The notes under the pieces were generated by a model. The model was not told where the DNA came from and made no database searches. It saw nothing but the letters and a program-made list of their open reading frames with translations. The translations under genes and the position numbers were made by a program. 39,452 bases of DNA, taken from contig CAKRIN010000026.1 in the NCBI GenBank assembly GCA_934343805.1, forward strand, positions 1 through 39,452, given 5' to 3'. Of the stretch, positions 8,910 to 17,858 are shown piece by piece. This DNA is from an uncultured Lachnospira sp. (GTDB taxonomy: Bacteria > Bacillota > Clostridia > Lachnospirales > Lachnospiraceae). The number at the start of each line of letters is the position of its first letter. Within the stretch, counting starts at the first letter, position 1.

Positions 8910-10484
8910 ATGAAAAGGGAACAGGGGATATTAATTGGAACAGTAATATCTGTGATTATCATGATGTTTTTATGTAGTGTTTTCACATTTAGTGATGCAG
9001 TTTCTGAAAAAGCGTTGACAACTTGCATTCCGGAATCAGTAAGTATAACAGAGGATGGAAAAACACAATATGATTTTAATTTACAGTCATATGGACAGGA
9101 TATAGGTTCAATAGTATTTTATTCTTCACATCAGAGAATAAATGTATATGCACAAGGAGAAGAAATTTACAGACTTAGTAATAAACGAAGTATATGGGGA
9201 AATACCCCGGGATGGACGTGGAATTTTGTAAAGCTCCCATCCGGTGCGGACAGACTTCAAATAGAGTTTTCACCGTGCTATAAGGAGGTTGAAGGTCAGA
9301 AACAGGAATTCTATATCGGTGGAGGCAATGATATATATATGAGATTGCTTCGAAAAGCTATGCCAGCATTTATTATAAGCGTAGTTATTTTATTGGTAGG
9401 ATTATATATTACTTTATATTGGACAATTGTACATAAGGGGAGTCAGATAGACGGAACATTGTTATATCTGGGAATATTTTCGATTCTTCTTGGATTATGG
9501 TCAGCAAATGAAACTGATGTATCTGCACTTATATTTGCAAACAGACAAGCCGGGTCATACATTGCTTTTGTTACACTTATGATTATGCCAATGGCATTTA
9601 TTATGTTTGTAAAGAGCTTTTTGGAAATAAATGATAATCTGTTTTGGAAATTAATCTGTTATTTTAATGTAACAATTATTCTTTTAGAACACATACTTAA
9701 TGCTACAGGAATATATTATTTTAGACAGACATTGTGGATGACTCATATTGTAATTATCTTAATGCTGATATATTTATTTGTTGTAATTGCAATTGAGATT
9801 ATTAGAAGACAGTTGGACACCAGGTATAAATACTGTATATTAGCGTTGATTTTAGTGTTTTTGTCGACAATCATAGATATGGCAGGATATTATAAGAATG
9901 GTAATAATTCAGGAGTATTTGGAAGAATAGCATTTCTTATATTTATTCTTGTACTTGGATTAGAGGCTTCAAGACAGACCGTTGCGAGACTAAAAAAGGG
10001 GAGAAGGATAGAGGAGCTAGAGCAGTTTGCTTTAAATGATTCCATGACAGGTATGTATAATAGAAATGCATATGATTATTATATTAGTAATGAAAAATGC
10101 TTTGATGATTGTATGGTTGTAACATTTGATTTAAACAATCTCAAAAGTTGTAATGATAACTACGGACATAGAGCGGGAGATGCTTATATTATTAATGCAG
10201 CACGGATAATAGAAAATACATTTGAGCGTTATGGTAAGTGTTACCGCATTGGCGGCGATGAGTTTTGTTGTATAATACCAAAGGGAAAGAGTGTAGACAT
10301 AGAGCGAGTAATAAGAAAGCTTTATCATGATGTAGATGTTTTGAACAACAAGAGAATTATTCCAACAGAAGTGGGAATTGCCTGTGGTTATGCTGTTTTT
10401 ACAGTTGATGATATGGAACTGGAAAGAGTCCGAGAGCGTGCAGATGAGGAGATGTATCAGCGAAAAAAGGAAATGAAAATGTGA
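8910..10484 (+). CDS. Membrane diguanylate cyclase (7TM sensor, GGDEF)
   Basis: The enzyme would make cyclic di-GMP from GTP. The 524 residues comprise an N-terminal signal anchor (about 8-28), an extracytoplasmic ~110-residue beta-rich domain, seven membrane segments (about 153-352) in the style of 7TMR-DISM sensors, and a GGDEF domain. The active site is intact: GGDEF at 448-452 and the metal aspartate D407 in FDLNN. The RxxD inhibitory site expected five residues before GGDEF is absent (RYGK at 440-443), so feedback inhibition through that site is unlikely. AAGGGG lies 6 bases before the start. It is one of two c-di-GMP genes in the window, opposing the HD-GYP protein at 3891. Confidence 0.9.
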   Translation: MKREQGILIGTVISVIIMMFLCSVFTFSDAVSEKALTTCIPESVSITEDGKTQYDFNLQSYGQDIGSIVFYSSHQRINVYAQGEEIYRLSNKRSIWGNTPGWTWNFVKLPSGADRLQIEFSPCYKEVEGQKQEFYIGGGNDIYMRLLRKAMPAFIISVVILLVGLYITLYWTIVHKGSQIDGTLLYLGIFSILLGLWSANETDVSALIFANRQAGSYIAFVTLMIMPMAFIMFVKSFLEINDNLFWKLICYFNVTIILLEHILNATGIYYFRQTLWMTHIVIILMLIYLFVVIAIEIIRRQLDTRYKYCILALILVFLSTIIDMAGYYKNGNNSGVFGRIAFLIFILVLGLEASRQTVARLKKGRRIEELEQFALNDSMTGMYNRNAYDYYISNEKCFDDCMVVTFDLNNLKSCNDNYGHRAGDAYIINAARIIENTFERYGKCYRIGGDEFCCIIPKGKSVDIERVIRKLYHDVDVLNNKRIIPTEVGIACGYAVFTVDDMELERVRERADEEMYQRKKEMKM

Positions 10485-10520
10485 TTAATAACTCAAAAAT
10501 TAATATCTTATAAATTATTA

Positions 10521-10549
10521 TCGACATACGCCCGCATACACGATATAAT
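10521..10549 (+). promoter_or_regulatory. Promoter of the exonuclease gene
   Basis: TCGACA (10521-10526), a 17-base spacer and a perfect TATAAT (10544-10549) lie about 27 bases before the start codon. Confidence 0.8.
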
Positions 10550-10575
10550 GAGCGTTAGCGAGGGGGAACATGTTT

Positions 10576-11544
10576 ATGAATTATATTGTTATGGATCTTG
10601 AGTGGAATCAAAGTGCCAGGGGAAAACAATTTTCTGAGGAACATTTTCCTTTTGAGATTATACAGATAGGCGCGGCGAAGGTTAATGAGAAGCTTGATAT
10701 TGTAGATGAGTGGCAGTGTACCATTAAGCCACAGGTGTATACAAAGCTGCAGAATACAGTCAAGAAGATACTAGGGATAACAGAAAATGACCTTGCTAAC
10801 GGAACTGATTTTGTATCGGGTGTAACTGAATTTCTTGAATGGTGCGGTGAGGATTATACATTTGTCACATGGGGAAGCATGGATATTACTGAATTAAGAA
10901 GGAATATGAAGTTCTATGATGTTCCGGAGAATTTCCCAAAACCGCTTCTGTATCTAGATCTTCAGAAACTTTACAGTATTAATTTTTCAGATGGCAAGAC
11001 ACGCATGAATCTTAAATCTGCAATCGATGAGCAGGGAATCAAGGGTGATGAGCATTATCATTCAGCAATGAGTGATGCAAGATACACAGCCAAGATAATG
11101 AAGAAGCTGGATTTCGACAGAGTTAAGAAGTTCTGCAGTATAGACACATTTACAATTCCAGAGTCAAGAAAGGACGAGGTATATCTTAACTTTGGAACTT
11201 ATGAAAAGTATATTTCAAAGGGATTTGCTACAAGGGACAAGGCTGCAAGCGACAGAACGGTACGTTCCTGCAAATGTTTTTTATGTGGCAGGACTATGAC
11301 AAGAACAGTTAAGTGGTTTGCCACTAATTCGAAATGCTATTACGGCTTGTTTACATGTGATGAACATGGACTAATAAAGGGGCGTTTCAGAGTTAAACAG
11401 ACTGAAGAAGGTAGATATTATGCAGTCAGAATTATGAAGCACACGGATGAAAAGGGCGCACTTAAGATATATGAAAAGCAGATAAAAGAGAGAGAACACA
11501 GACGCAGGCGGCGTCAGGCAGAGAAACTCTCAGAACAGAAATAA
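10576..11544 (+). CDS. 3'-5' exonuclease of the DEDDh (DnaQ/KapD-like) family
   Basis: The N-terminal ~185 residues are a DEDDh exonuclease fold. The first acidic pair is in VMDLEWN (DxE), the second aspartate region is WGSMDITEL (about 100), and HSAMSDA (about 160) holds the histidine and last aspartate. Such enzymes trim 3' ends of DNA or RNA; the substrate here is unknown. After residue 185 comes an extra ~135-residue region with a CxCFLC motif, a later histidine/cysteine cluster and a very basic tail (EHRRRRR), which suggests a zinc-binding, nucleic-acid-binding extension. Two ATGs are possible; 10576 is preferred because GGGGG lies 9 bases before it and only 3 bases before 10570. It has its own promoter and terminator. 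Confidence 0.85.
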   Translation: MNYIVMDLEWNQSARGKQFSEEHFPFEIIQIGAAKVNEKLDIVDEWQCTIKPQVYTKLQNTVKKILGITENDLANGTDFVSGVTEFLEWCGEDYTFVTWGSMDITELRRNMKFYDVPENFPKPLLYLDLQKLYSINFSDGKTRMNLKSAIDEQGIKGDEHYHSAMSDARYTAKIMKKLDFDRVKKFCSIDTFTIPESRKDEVYLNFGTYEKYISKGFATRDKAASDRTVRSCKCFLCGRTMTRTVKWFATNSKCYYGLFTCDEHGLIKGRFRVKQTEEGRYYAVRIMKHTDEKGALKIYEKQIKEREHRRRRRQAEKLSEQK

Positions 11545-11575
11545 TGGCATGTCAGAAATCCTGACATGCCATTTT
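11543..11575. terminator. Bidirectional terminator between convergent genes
   Basis: AATGGCATGTCAG (11543-11555) pairs perfectly with CTGACATGCCATT (11561-11573) around a 5-base loop. T-runs leave on both strands. It serves the exonuclease gene and the MraY-type gene, which ends at 11589. Confidence 0.85.
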
Positions 11576-11588
11576 AATGTATTTAATA

Positions 11589-12554
11589 TCAGAACATTAA
11601 TCCGTATATAACTGCAAGACCAATGATAATCTGGACAATTGTAAATCTGAAGACAACCTGTGTATCAGACCAGTCTTTGTTCTTTCTCATATGATCATGT
11701 ATAGGTGTACGAAGATTCTTCATGAGGTTAATATGAAGAAATCTCATGAATGAAACTTTAATAAGACCAAGACCGCCATCAAGTATGAGAATTAGTGCCA
11801 TTGGGATATAAAGCAGTGGGGCATGCAGTTTAAGGAATGTAAATGCTATAAATATTCCAATAGCTCTTGAACCGGCATCTCCCATAAGTAACTTACTAGG
11901 TGATGCATTAAACCACAGATAACCAAGTATACATACAATCATAATAAGTACAGTATGTCTGTAGGATGGTTCAATATCAAATGTTCTGAATAATACATAA
12001 ACAGTTGACAGAGTTACAACTGAAAGTGTTCCACACAATCCGTCTACTCCGTCCGAACAGTTAGTAACATTAATGCTCACCCATATAAGTATGACAATCA
12101 GAATGGCATATATTATCGGATTAAGGGTAACAGTCTTACCAAAGAAGGCAAGATCAAATGTATTAGGATTATAATGCAGGTATGTTACAGCAGCCATAAC
12201 TGAAATGGCTAAATCAATAAGGCCCTTCTTTAGGTTGCCCCAGGGAGAAGAAGCACTGTCATCCAGATAACCGCTTAACATGGCAGCGAGAATGAGGATA
12301 AGGTAAATAATAAGTTCGGCACTCAGGTTAACAAACAAAGCACATGTTAGAGTGAATGTAAGGATGAATATCATACCGGCACCACGAGGTTTGCCGACAG
12401 ATTTACTTCCGTTGATTGCATAAGCACGGCCGGCATCGCGGGGAAGAATATTCTTTCCAAAGCAGATTGCTGCAACAGTAAAGGCGAATGCAAACAGTAT
12501 ACTTACAAATGTAATAATGTTGGTATAACTTGTGTTAGCAATATAGTATATCAT
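11589..12554 (-). CDS. mraY: MraY-type phospho-sugar transferase
   Basis: The 321-residue polytopic membrane protein (about ten helices) belongs to the PNPT family, which moves a phospho-sugar onto undecaprenyl phosphate. Motifs in order are the DD pair at 98-99 (GYLDDS), NCSDGVDG at 165-172, MGDAGS at 224-229 and PIHDHM at 284-289, followed by WSDTQVVFRF. The last region matches MraY (PIHHHFE...WSE.KVV.RF) better than WecA, so lipid I synthesis for peptidoglycan is the best guess. It lies alone rather than among murein genes and has HDH instead of HHH, so a variant or second copy is possible. An AGGAG site lies about 11 bases before the start, a rather long gap. Confidence 0.75.
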   Translation of the reverse strand: MIYYIANTSYTNIITFVSILFAFAFTVAAICFGKNILPRDAGRAYAINGSKSVGKPRGAGMIFILTFTLTCALFVNLSAELIIYLILILAAMLSGYLDDSASSPWGNLKKGLIDLAISVMAAVTYLHYNPNTFDLAFFGKTVTLNPIIYAILIVILIWVSINVTNCSDGVDGLCGTLSVVTLSTVYVLFRTFDIEPSYRHTVLIMIVCILGYLWFNASPSKLLMGDAGSRAIGIFIAFTFLKLHAPLLYIPMALILILDGGLGLIKVSFMRFLHINLMKNLRTPIHDHMRKNKDWSDTQVVFRFTIVQIIIGLAVIYGLMF

Positions 12555-12667
12555 AAGAAACAGACTCTCCTTTTCATCTTTCTATTAATCTTTCAAAGCC
12601 GGATTACAGTATAACACAATATATGATGAATGAACATTTTTTTTGCAAAGGAAATGTAGTAATTAAA

Positions 12668-12696
12668 TTGCTATTGTGGTAATATACTATTATATT
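12668..12696 (+). promoter_or_regulatory. glgB promoter
   Basis: TTGCTA (12668-12673), a 17-base spacer and TATATT (12691-12696) precede glgB. A short inverted repeat, GGGATGTCCC (12711-12720), lies in the leader. Confidence 0.65.
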
Positions 12697-12767
12697 GATG
12701 GGATAAAAGAGGGATGTCCCACAGATTCGTGTAATGATGACAGTATAATAATATAATGGAGGATTTT

Positions 12768-14699
12768 ATGAAGAATATGCAAAAGTACGAGCAGGTTGCA
12801 ATAACAGAATTAGATGCATATCTTTTTGGACAGGGAACTCATTATGAGATATATAATAAAATGGGGGCGCATGTTGTAGAAAAGGATGGAACAGAAGGGG
12901 TATATTTTGCAGTCTGGGCACCTGCAGCAAGAGAAGTATATGTTATAGGAGAATTCAATAACTGGAATGCTTATGGCTATGATATGAAGAAGATATCAGA
13001 TGGAGGAATATACGAATTATTTATTCCGGGAGCTAAGGCTGGTGATATGTATAAGTATCTTATTATATCGCAAAGCGCAGATGCACTTTATAAGGCTGAT
13101 CCATATGCTAATGCAGCACAGTTAAGACCGGAGACAGCGTCAGTTGTTGCAGATTTGTCTGGATACAGTTGGAAAGATTCCAAATGGGTCGAGAAGAAGA
13201 AAAAGGAAGATCATCTTAAGGCTCCTTTATCAATATATGAATGTCATCTTGGATCATGGAAGAAAAAGGATGATGGGACAGAGGATGGATTTTATAATTA
13301 CAGGGAGATAGCTCCAGAGCTTGCAGAGTATGTAACAGATATGGGATATACTCATATTGAGCTTATGGGAATTGCTGAATATCCATTTGATGGTTCGTGG
13401 GGATATCAGGTAACAGGTTATTATGCGCCAACAGCAAGATATGGAACACCACAGGACTTCATGTATTTTGTTGATTATATGCATGAAAAGGGTATAGGAG
13501 TAATACTTGACTGGGTTCCGGCTCATTTTCCAAAGGATGCACATGGACTTGCCAACTTTGATGGAAGCTGTGTATATGAGTATGCTGATCCAAGAAAAGG
13601 TGAGCATCCTGACTGGGGAACGAAGGTATTTGATTATTCTAAGAATGAAGTATCCAATTTCCTTATAGCTAACGGAATGTACTGGGTAGATAAGTTCCAT
13701 ATTGATGGATTAAGAGTTGATGCAGTTGCTTCAATGCTTTATCTTGATTATGGAAGAAGTGACGGCAACTGGGTTCCTAACCAGTATGGTGGTAATGGTA
13801 ATCTTGAAGCTATGAGCTTTTTGAAGCATTTTAACAGTATGTTAAAGAAAAGATTTCCACAGGCCATAACGATTGCAGAGGAGTCTACAGCATGGCCTAT
13901 GGTAAGTGGAGATCCTGATAATGGAGATTGTCTCGGGTTCACATTTAAGTGGAATATGGGATGGATGCATGATTTTCTTGAATATATGAAGCTTGATCCA
14001 TATTTTAGAAAGTTCAATCATGGCAAGATGACATTTTCATTAATGTATGCTTACAGCGAGAATTTCATACTTGTACTTTCACATGATGAGGTGGTTCATC
14101 TTAAGTGTTCAATGCTTGGAAAGATGCCGGGAGACAGGGAAGATAAGTTTAAGAATCTTAAGCTTGCATATGCATATATGTGTGGACATCCAGGTAAGAA
14201 GCTTTTGTTCATGGGACAGGAATTCGGACAGTGGAATGAATGGAGTGAGAAGAGAGCACTTGACTGGTATCTTCTGGAGGATGAAAGCCACAGTGAGTTA
14301 AAGGATTTTACGAAGAAGTGTCTGCATCTTAATAAAGAATATCCTTGTCTGTATGCTACAGATTATACAAGTGATGGATTCAGATGGATTAATGCTAATG
14401 ATAAGGATAACAGTGTATTCTCATTTATAAGGATTAGTCCTGACGGAAAGAAGAATCTGCTCTTTGTTCTTAATTTCACACCAGTGGAAAGGGACAGCTT
14501 CAGAGTAGGTGTACCATTCAAGACTAAATATAAGCTTGTTCTTGGTGATGATGAAGCTAATCAGAAGAAGACACTTACGGCTGTTGATGGAGATTGTGAT
14601 GGATATACACAGTCATTGCTCGTAGATCTTCACAAGTATGGAATAGCTGTATATGAGTTTAACGGAGACGTGTCTAAGGTTGAGGCATGGGAGATATAA
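12768..14699 (+). CDS. glgB: 1,4-alpha-glucan branching enzyme GlgB
   Basis: GlgB adds alpha-1,6 branches to glycogen. The 643-residue protein has an N-terminal CBM48 domain (about 30-115, FAVWAPAAREVYVIGEFNNW) and a GH13 barrel. The nucleophile is D318 (GLRVDAV), the acid/base E371 (TIAEES) and the transition-state aspartate D440 (LSHDEV). A C-terminal all-beta domain closes it. Length is usual for the short Gram-positive type. An ATG exists at 12756, but GGAGG (12758-12762) overlaps it and is 5 bases before 12768, so 12768 is the start. No other glycogen gene is adjacent; the gene has its own promoter and terminator. Confidence 0.96.
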   Translation: MKNMQKYEQVAITELDAYLFGQGTHYEIYNKMGAHVVEKDGTEGVYFAVWAPAAREVYVIGEFNNWNAYGYDMKKISDGGIYELFIPGAKAGDMYKYLIISQSADALYKADPYANAAQLRPETASVVADLSGYSWKDSKWVEKKKKEDHLKAPLSIYECHLGSWKKKDDGTEDGFYNYREIAPELAEYVTDMGYTHIELMGIAEYPFDGSWGYQVTGYYAPTARYGTPQDFMYFVDYMHEKGIGVILDWVPAHFPKDAHGLANFDGSCVYEYADPRKGEHPDWGTKVFDYSKNEVSNFLIANGMYWVDKFHIDGLRVDAVASMLYLDYGRSDGNWVPNQYGGNGNLEAMSFLKHFNSMLKKRFPQAITIAEESTAWPMVSGDPDNGDCLGFTFKWNMGWMHDFLEYMKLDPYFRKFNHGKMTFSLMYAYSENFILVLSHDEVVHLKCSMLGKMPGDREDKFKNLKLAYAYMCGHPGKKLLFMGQEFGQWNEWSEKRALDWYLLEDESHSELKDFTKKCLHLNKEYPCLYATDYTSDGFRWINANDKDNSVFSFIRISPDGKKNLLFVLNFTPVERDSFRVGVPFKTKYKLVLGDDEANQKKTLTAVDGDCDGYTQSLLVDLHKYGIAVYEFNGDVSKVEAWEI

Positions 14700-14716
14700 T
14701 ATAATACATAATAAGC

Positions 14717-14760
14717 AGGGGTTGGCGAACTAAGAAAATAGTGCGTCAGCCCCTTTTCTT
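14717..14760 (+). terminator. glgB terminator
   Basis: GGGGTTGGCG pairs with CGTCAGCCCC over ten base pairs (two G-T), then TTTTCTTT. It isolates glgB from the flagellar block. Confidence 0.85.
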
Positions 14761-14785
14761 TATGAGGGCATTGTAAAAGTCTGGT

Positions 14786-14812
14786 TAATTATTAAGAAAA
14801 ATTTGCCGAAAT
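14786..14812 (+). promoter_or_regulatory. Sigma-D (flagellar) promoter
   Basis: TAAT (14786-14789), exactly 15 bases, then GCCGAAAT (14805-14812). The Bacillus/clostridial sigma-D consensus is TAAA-N15-GCCGATAT, so 10 of 12 positions match. It lies ~40 bases before the start at 14854 and overlaps the TTG at 14803, arguing against that longer start. Confidence 0.8.
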
Positions 14813-14853
14813 ATTTAATACATGATAGTGAAAGTGATATAAAGGAGCTTGAT

Positions 14854-17784
14854 ATGACATATACAGTTTCAGGTGCTAACTTTAACCAGCAGGATAATGC
14901 CGTTAAAGGAACATCAATTAATTATAAAGAGAATAAAACTACAGAAAGCAAAACGGGTACAGTTGAAAATGCTTTTGCAGGTGTTGTAATGTCGGCGGGT
15001 GGGAAGCCTGTAGATAATACATATGAAAGTCTGTTAAAAGAAGCAGATGACGTGAAGAACCAGATTATGAATAGTGCATCAGGAGCAAAGCTTGGATTGA
15101 AAGCTCTCATGATGAAGCTGTCAGGTGCAGATGCAGTTAAGATAGATGAGGATGGATTCAACCTGACAGATGCCACAGATGACGACATGGTTAATATTGT
15201 TGAAAAAATAAAAATAGAACTTGCTATGCATAGTGATGACTATGTATCTTATGGTACATCTGTATCCAGAGATAAGATTGAAAGTGTCGCAGGTAATGCT
15301 GGTGCTGCAAACAGGATAGAACAGAAGATGTCCGGGGCAGATATTGCAGTTAATGATGATTCTATAAGAGAAGTAAGCAATGCAGTTGATATGGCACAGA
15401 ATTTAAAACCAATGAGTGAAGACACTAAGGCTTATATGGTCGCCAACAATATTGTGCCTACAATTGCCGGAATATATCAGGCACAGTCAGCCACCATATC
15501 TGGATATGGCATGGGTGCCGCAACAGATGAGGCAATATCTGATGAGGATTTTGAAAAGCTCAGACAAGGAATAGAAAAAATAATTAATGATGCAGGGCTT
15601 GAGGTTAACGAAGATAATATTAATAATGCAAGAATGTTTATTGATAAACAGATTCCTGTAACTGCAGATAATCTGAGTTATAAAGCGAAATTAGACAGTC
15701 TGGATATTGAAGAGACAGTTAATGATACGGATGCTGTTCTTGATAAAATATTTGAATATATGAAGCTTGGTAAAAGAGCAGAGGATACTGATATTACGGG
15801 TTCTGATATGGATGATATTATTACAGCATTTAATACTCTTGAAAATGCAACATATGAGGACGTCGCTAATGTATTATCAAAGGGAAATGTGTTTACAATT
15901 GCAAGCCTGAAGCTGGAATTAGATGCAAGAGTATTTAACCCGGATTACAGCAATGTACAAGAGATGACTGTTGACAAAGAAGCAGTAGATAAAGAAAACA
16001 TTGATGAGGCATATGATACATTTATTGAGACAAGAGTTCTTATGAGTACTGGTGCAGCTGCATATCTTGTCAATAATAATATATCTGTTCTTACAACTCC
16101 AATGGAAGAGCTTAATGATATCATAAAAGATTATGAGAAGAGCTCATATGCATATGGAATGTCATATGAAGAGGTACTTGATATAAGGAAAATGTTTGAC
16201 CAGACAATGCGTAATCCGGCAAGGGTATTCTCTATGATGTATGAAAAGGCAGCAGATACATATGAAGCTGTTGGAACACAGGTAAGGGCTGATCTTGGGG
16301 ATTCACTTAAGAAAGCAGTAGACAGAAGTGCAGATGATATTATTGATGAGCTTGGACTTGAAGGTACGAAAAACGACAGAAGGGCAATAAATGTACTTGC
16401 AGCCAATGGAATGGAGATTACACCAGATAATATTGAAAAGATTAAAACAGTTAATGCTGTTATAGACAATCTTGTAAAGAATATGAAACCAGAGACTGTC
16501 CTTAATATGATAAAAGACGGCATTAATCCTATGAAAGCGGATATTGATGATGTTAATGAATATCTTACTACTATGAATCAGAATGCAACAAAGGATAATG
16601 AGGAGAAGTTTTCTAAGTTTTTGTACAAGCTTGATCGTACTGATGGCATAACAAAAGAGCAGAGAAAACAGTTCATAGGAATATATCAGATGATGAACAT
16701 ATTCACAAAGGATGCCGGTGTAGCAGCAGGAGCACTTGTGAAACAGGGGACAGAAGTAACGATGAGCAATCTTATAAGTGCTTATAACTCCAGAAAACAT
16801 TATGACATGGATGTAACTATAGATGATAATACCGGACTGGCACAGGTACGGGGAACAGCCAATTATTACATGGCATTGTTTTCAACAAATGGTGCATTAA
16901 TAACACCTAATACTCTTAAAAATGTTGATAACAATACCGGAATAGGCAGCCAGTCTGTGGAAAACTTTCTTGATCAGATTGAGGAATATTATGACGCCCG
17001 TGAAGAAGCCAGATATTATGAAGAGTATATCGATGTACAGGTGGCAGCAGCCGAGGCTGATGCTAATATACTGCGGGAGATAAGAAAGTCAGATATGGAT
17101 GTTAATACCGGAAACATACAGGCCGTAAAAGAATTTATGGAGTCAGGACAATTCCCTTATATAAAAGGCAAAAAAACATTAAAAGATTATGCAGAGAATT
17201 CCATTGAAAAAATCGGACATAAAGAAAAATTGTCATTAATGTATGATGAGATGAAAGATGAAGTCGAAGAAGAGCTTCAGGAGGCAGTATCCAGATCAGG
17301 AGATCTCGATACACAGATAGATATTAATTATGAGGAGTTTCTGGATCTTCGCTTAAAAGACAGAACTATTGGATATATAAAGAATCTTGCTGCAAAACAT
17401 GATTACAGAATTCCATATGCAACAGACAATGGAGATGTTGGAATGATCAGACTTACGCTTGTTCAGGACAGTGATAATGCAGGAAGAATATCTGTAAATA
17501 TGTCTAACAGTCTGTTAGGAAATGTGAGTCTGGAAGCTAAGACTGATGCGAACAGTATGAAGATACTGGTTGTTACTGACAAGGAGCTTACTTCTGAGGC
17601 GTCTGATTTAATTGATGAAATGGGAAAGCAACTCAGCACACAGTTTGAAATAGATAATATTGATATATACACAGGTAAATCAGATGATGTAAGGTATATT
17701 ACTTATGACGATGTCAGTGAAAATATTGCAACAGATAAGCTGTATCAGATGGCAGGAGTAATAGTAAAAGCACTGGCTGACTAA
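14854..17784 (+). CDS. Large flagellar-regulon repeat protein with FliK-like C-terminus
   Basis: The 976-residue, mostly helical, acidic protein has no signal peptide or membrane segment. I recall relatives named DUF6240 near flagellar genes, but the family name is uncertain. Residues ~185-770 hold at least eight degenerate units of the form (G/N)xx(V/I)TxDNIxxh, for example EVNEDNI, PVTADNL, EITPDNI, LITPNTL and DVNTGNI. Residues ~852-945 (GMIRLTL, then GRISVNM, LGNVSLEA, MKILVV) alternate beta strands and a helix, much like the C-terminal domain of the hook-length protein FliK. It starts at 14854 because AAAGGAG lies 6 bases before and the sigma-D promoter overlaps any longer start. Flagellin follows 74 bases later. 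Confidence 0.75.
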   Translation: MTYTVSGANFNQQDNAVKGTSINYKENKTTESKTGTVENAFAGVVMSAGGKPVDNTYESLLKEADDVKNQIMNSASGAKLGLKALMMKLSGADAVKIDEDGFNLTDATDDDMVNIVEKIKIELAMHSDDYVSYGTSVSRDKIESVAGNAGAANRIEQKMSGADIAVNDDSIREVSNAVDMAQNLKPMSEDTKAYMVANNIVPTIAGIYQAQSATISGYGMGAATDEAISDEDFEKLRQGIEKIINDAGLEVNEDNINNARMFIDKQIPVTADNLSYKAKLDSLDIEETVNDTDAVLDKIFEYMKLGKRAEDTDITGSDMDDIITAFNTLENATYEDVANVLSKGNVFTIASLKLELDARVFNPDYSNVQEMTVDKEAVDKENIDEAYDTFIETRVLMSTGAAAYLVNNNISVLTTPMEELNDIIKDYEKSSYAYGMSYEEVLDIRKMFDQTMRNPARVFSMMYEKAADTYEAVGTQVRADLGDSLKKAVDRSADDIIDELGLEGTKNDRRAINVLAANGMEITPDNIEKIKTVNAVIDNLVKNMKPETVLNMIKDGINPMKADIDDVNEYLTTMNQNATKDNEEKFSKFLYKLDRTDGITKEQRKQFIGIYQMMNIFTKDAGVAAGALVKQGTEVTMSNLISAYNSRKHYDMDVTIDDNTGLAQVRGTANYYMALFSTNGALITPNTLKNVDNNTGIGSQSVENFLDQIEEYYDAREEARYYEEYIDVQVAAAEADANILREIRKSDMDVNTGNIQAVKEFMESGQFPYIKGKKTLKDYAENSIEKIGHKEKLSLMYDEMKDEVEEELQEAVSRSGDLDTQIDINYEEFLDLRLKDRTIGYIKNLAAKHDYRIPYATDNGDVGMIRLTLVQDSDNAGRISVNMSNSLLGNVSLEAKTDANSMKILVVTDKELTSEASDLIDEMGKQLSTQFEIDNIDIYTGKSDDVRYITYDDVSENIATDKLYQMAGVIVKALAD

Positions 17785-17808
17785 AGATTTGTGATATATT
17801 TCCGATAT
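17782..17808 (+). promoter_or_regulatory. Sigma-D promoter of flagellin
   Basis: TAAA (17782-17785), exactly 15 bases, then TCCGATAT (17801-17808), 11 of 12 consensus positions. The TAAA box contains the TAA stop of the preceding gene. The start point would be about 40 bases before the flagellin ribosome site. Confidence 0.88.
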
Positions 17809-17858
17809 ATTATGTATGAACTAAGAGATAATTAAGGTTAATATAGAAAGGCATATAT

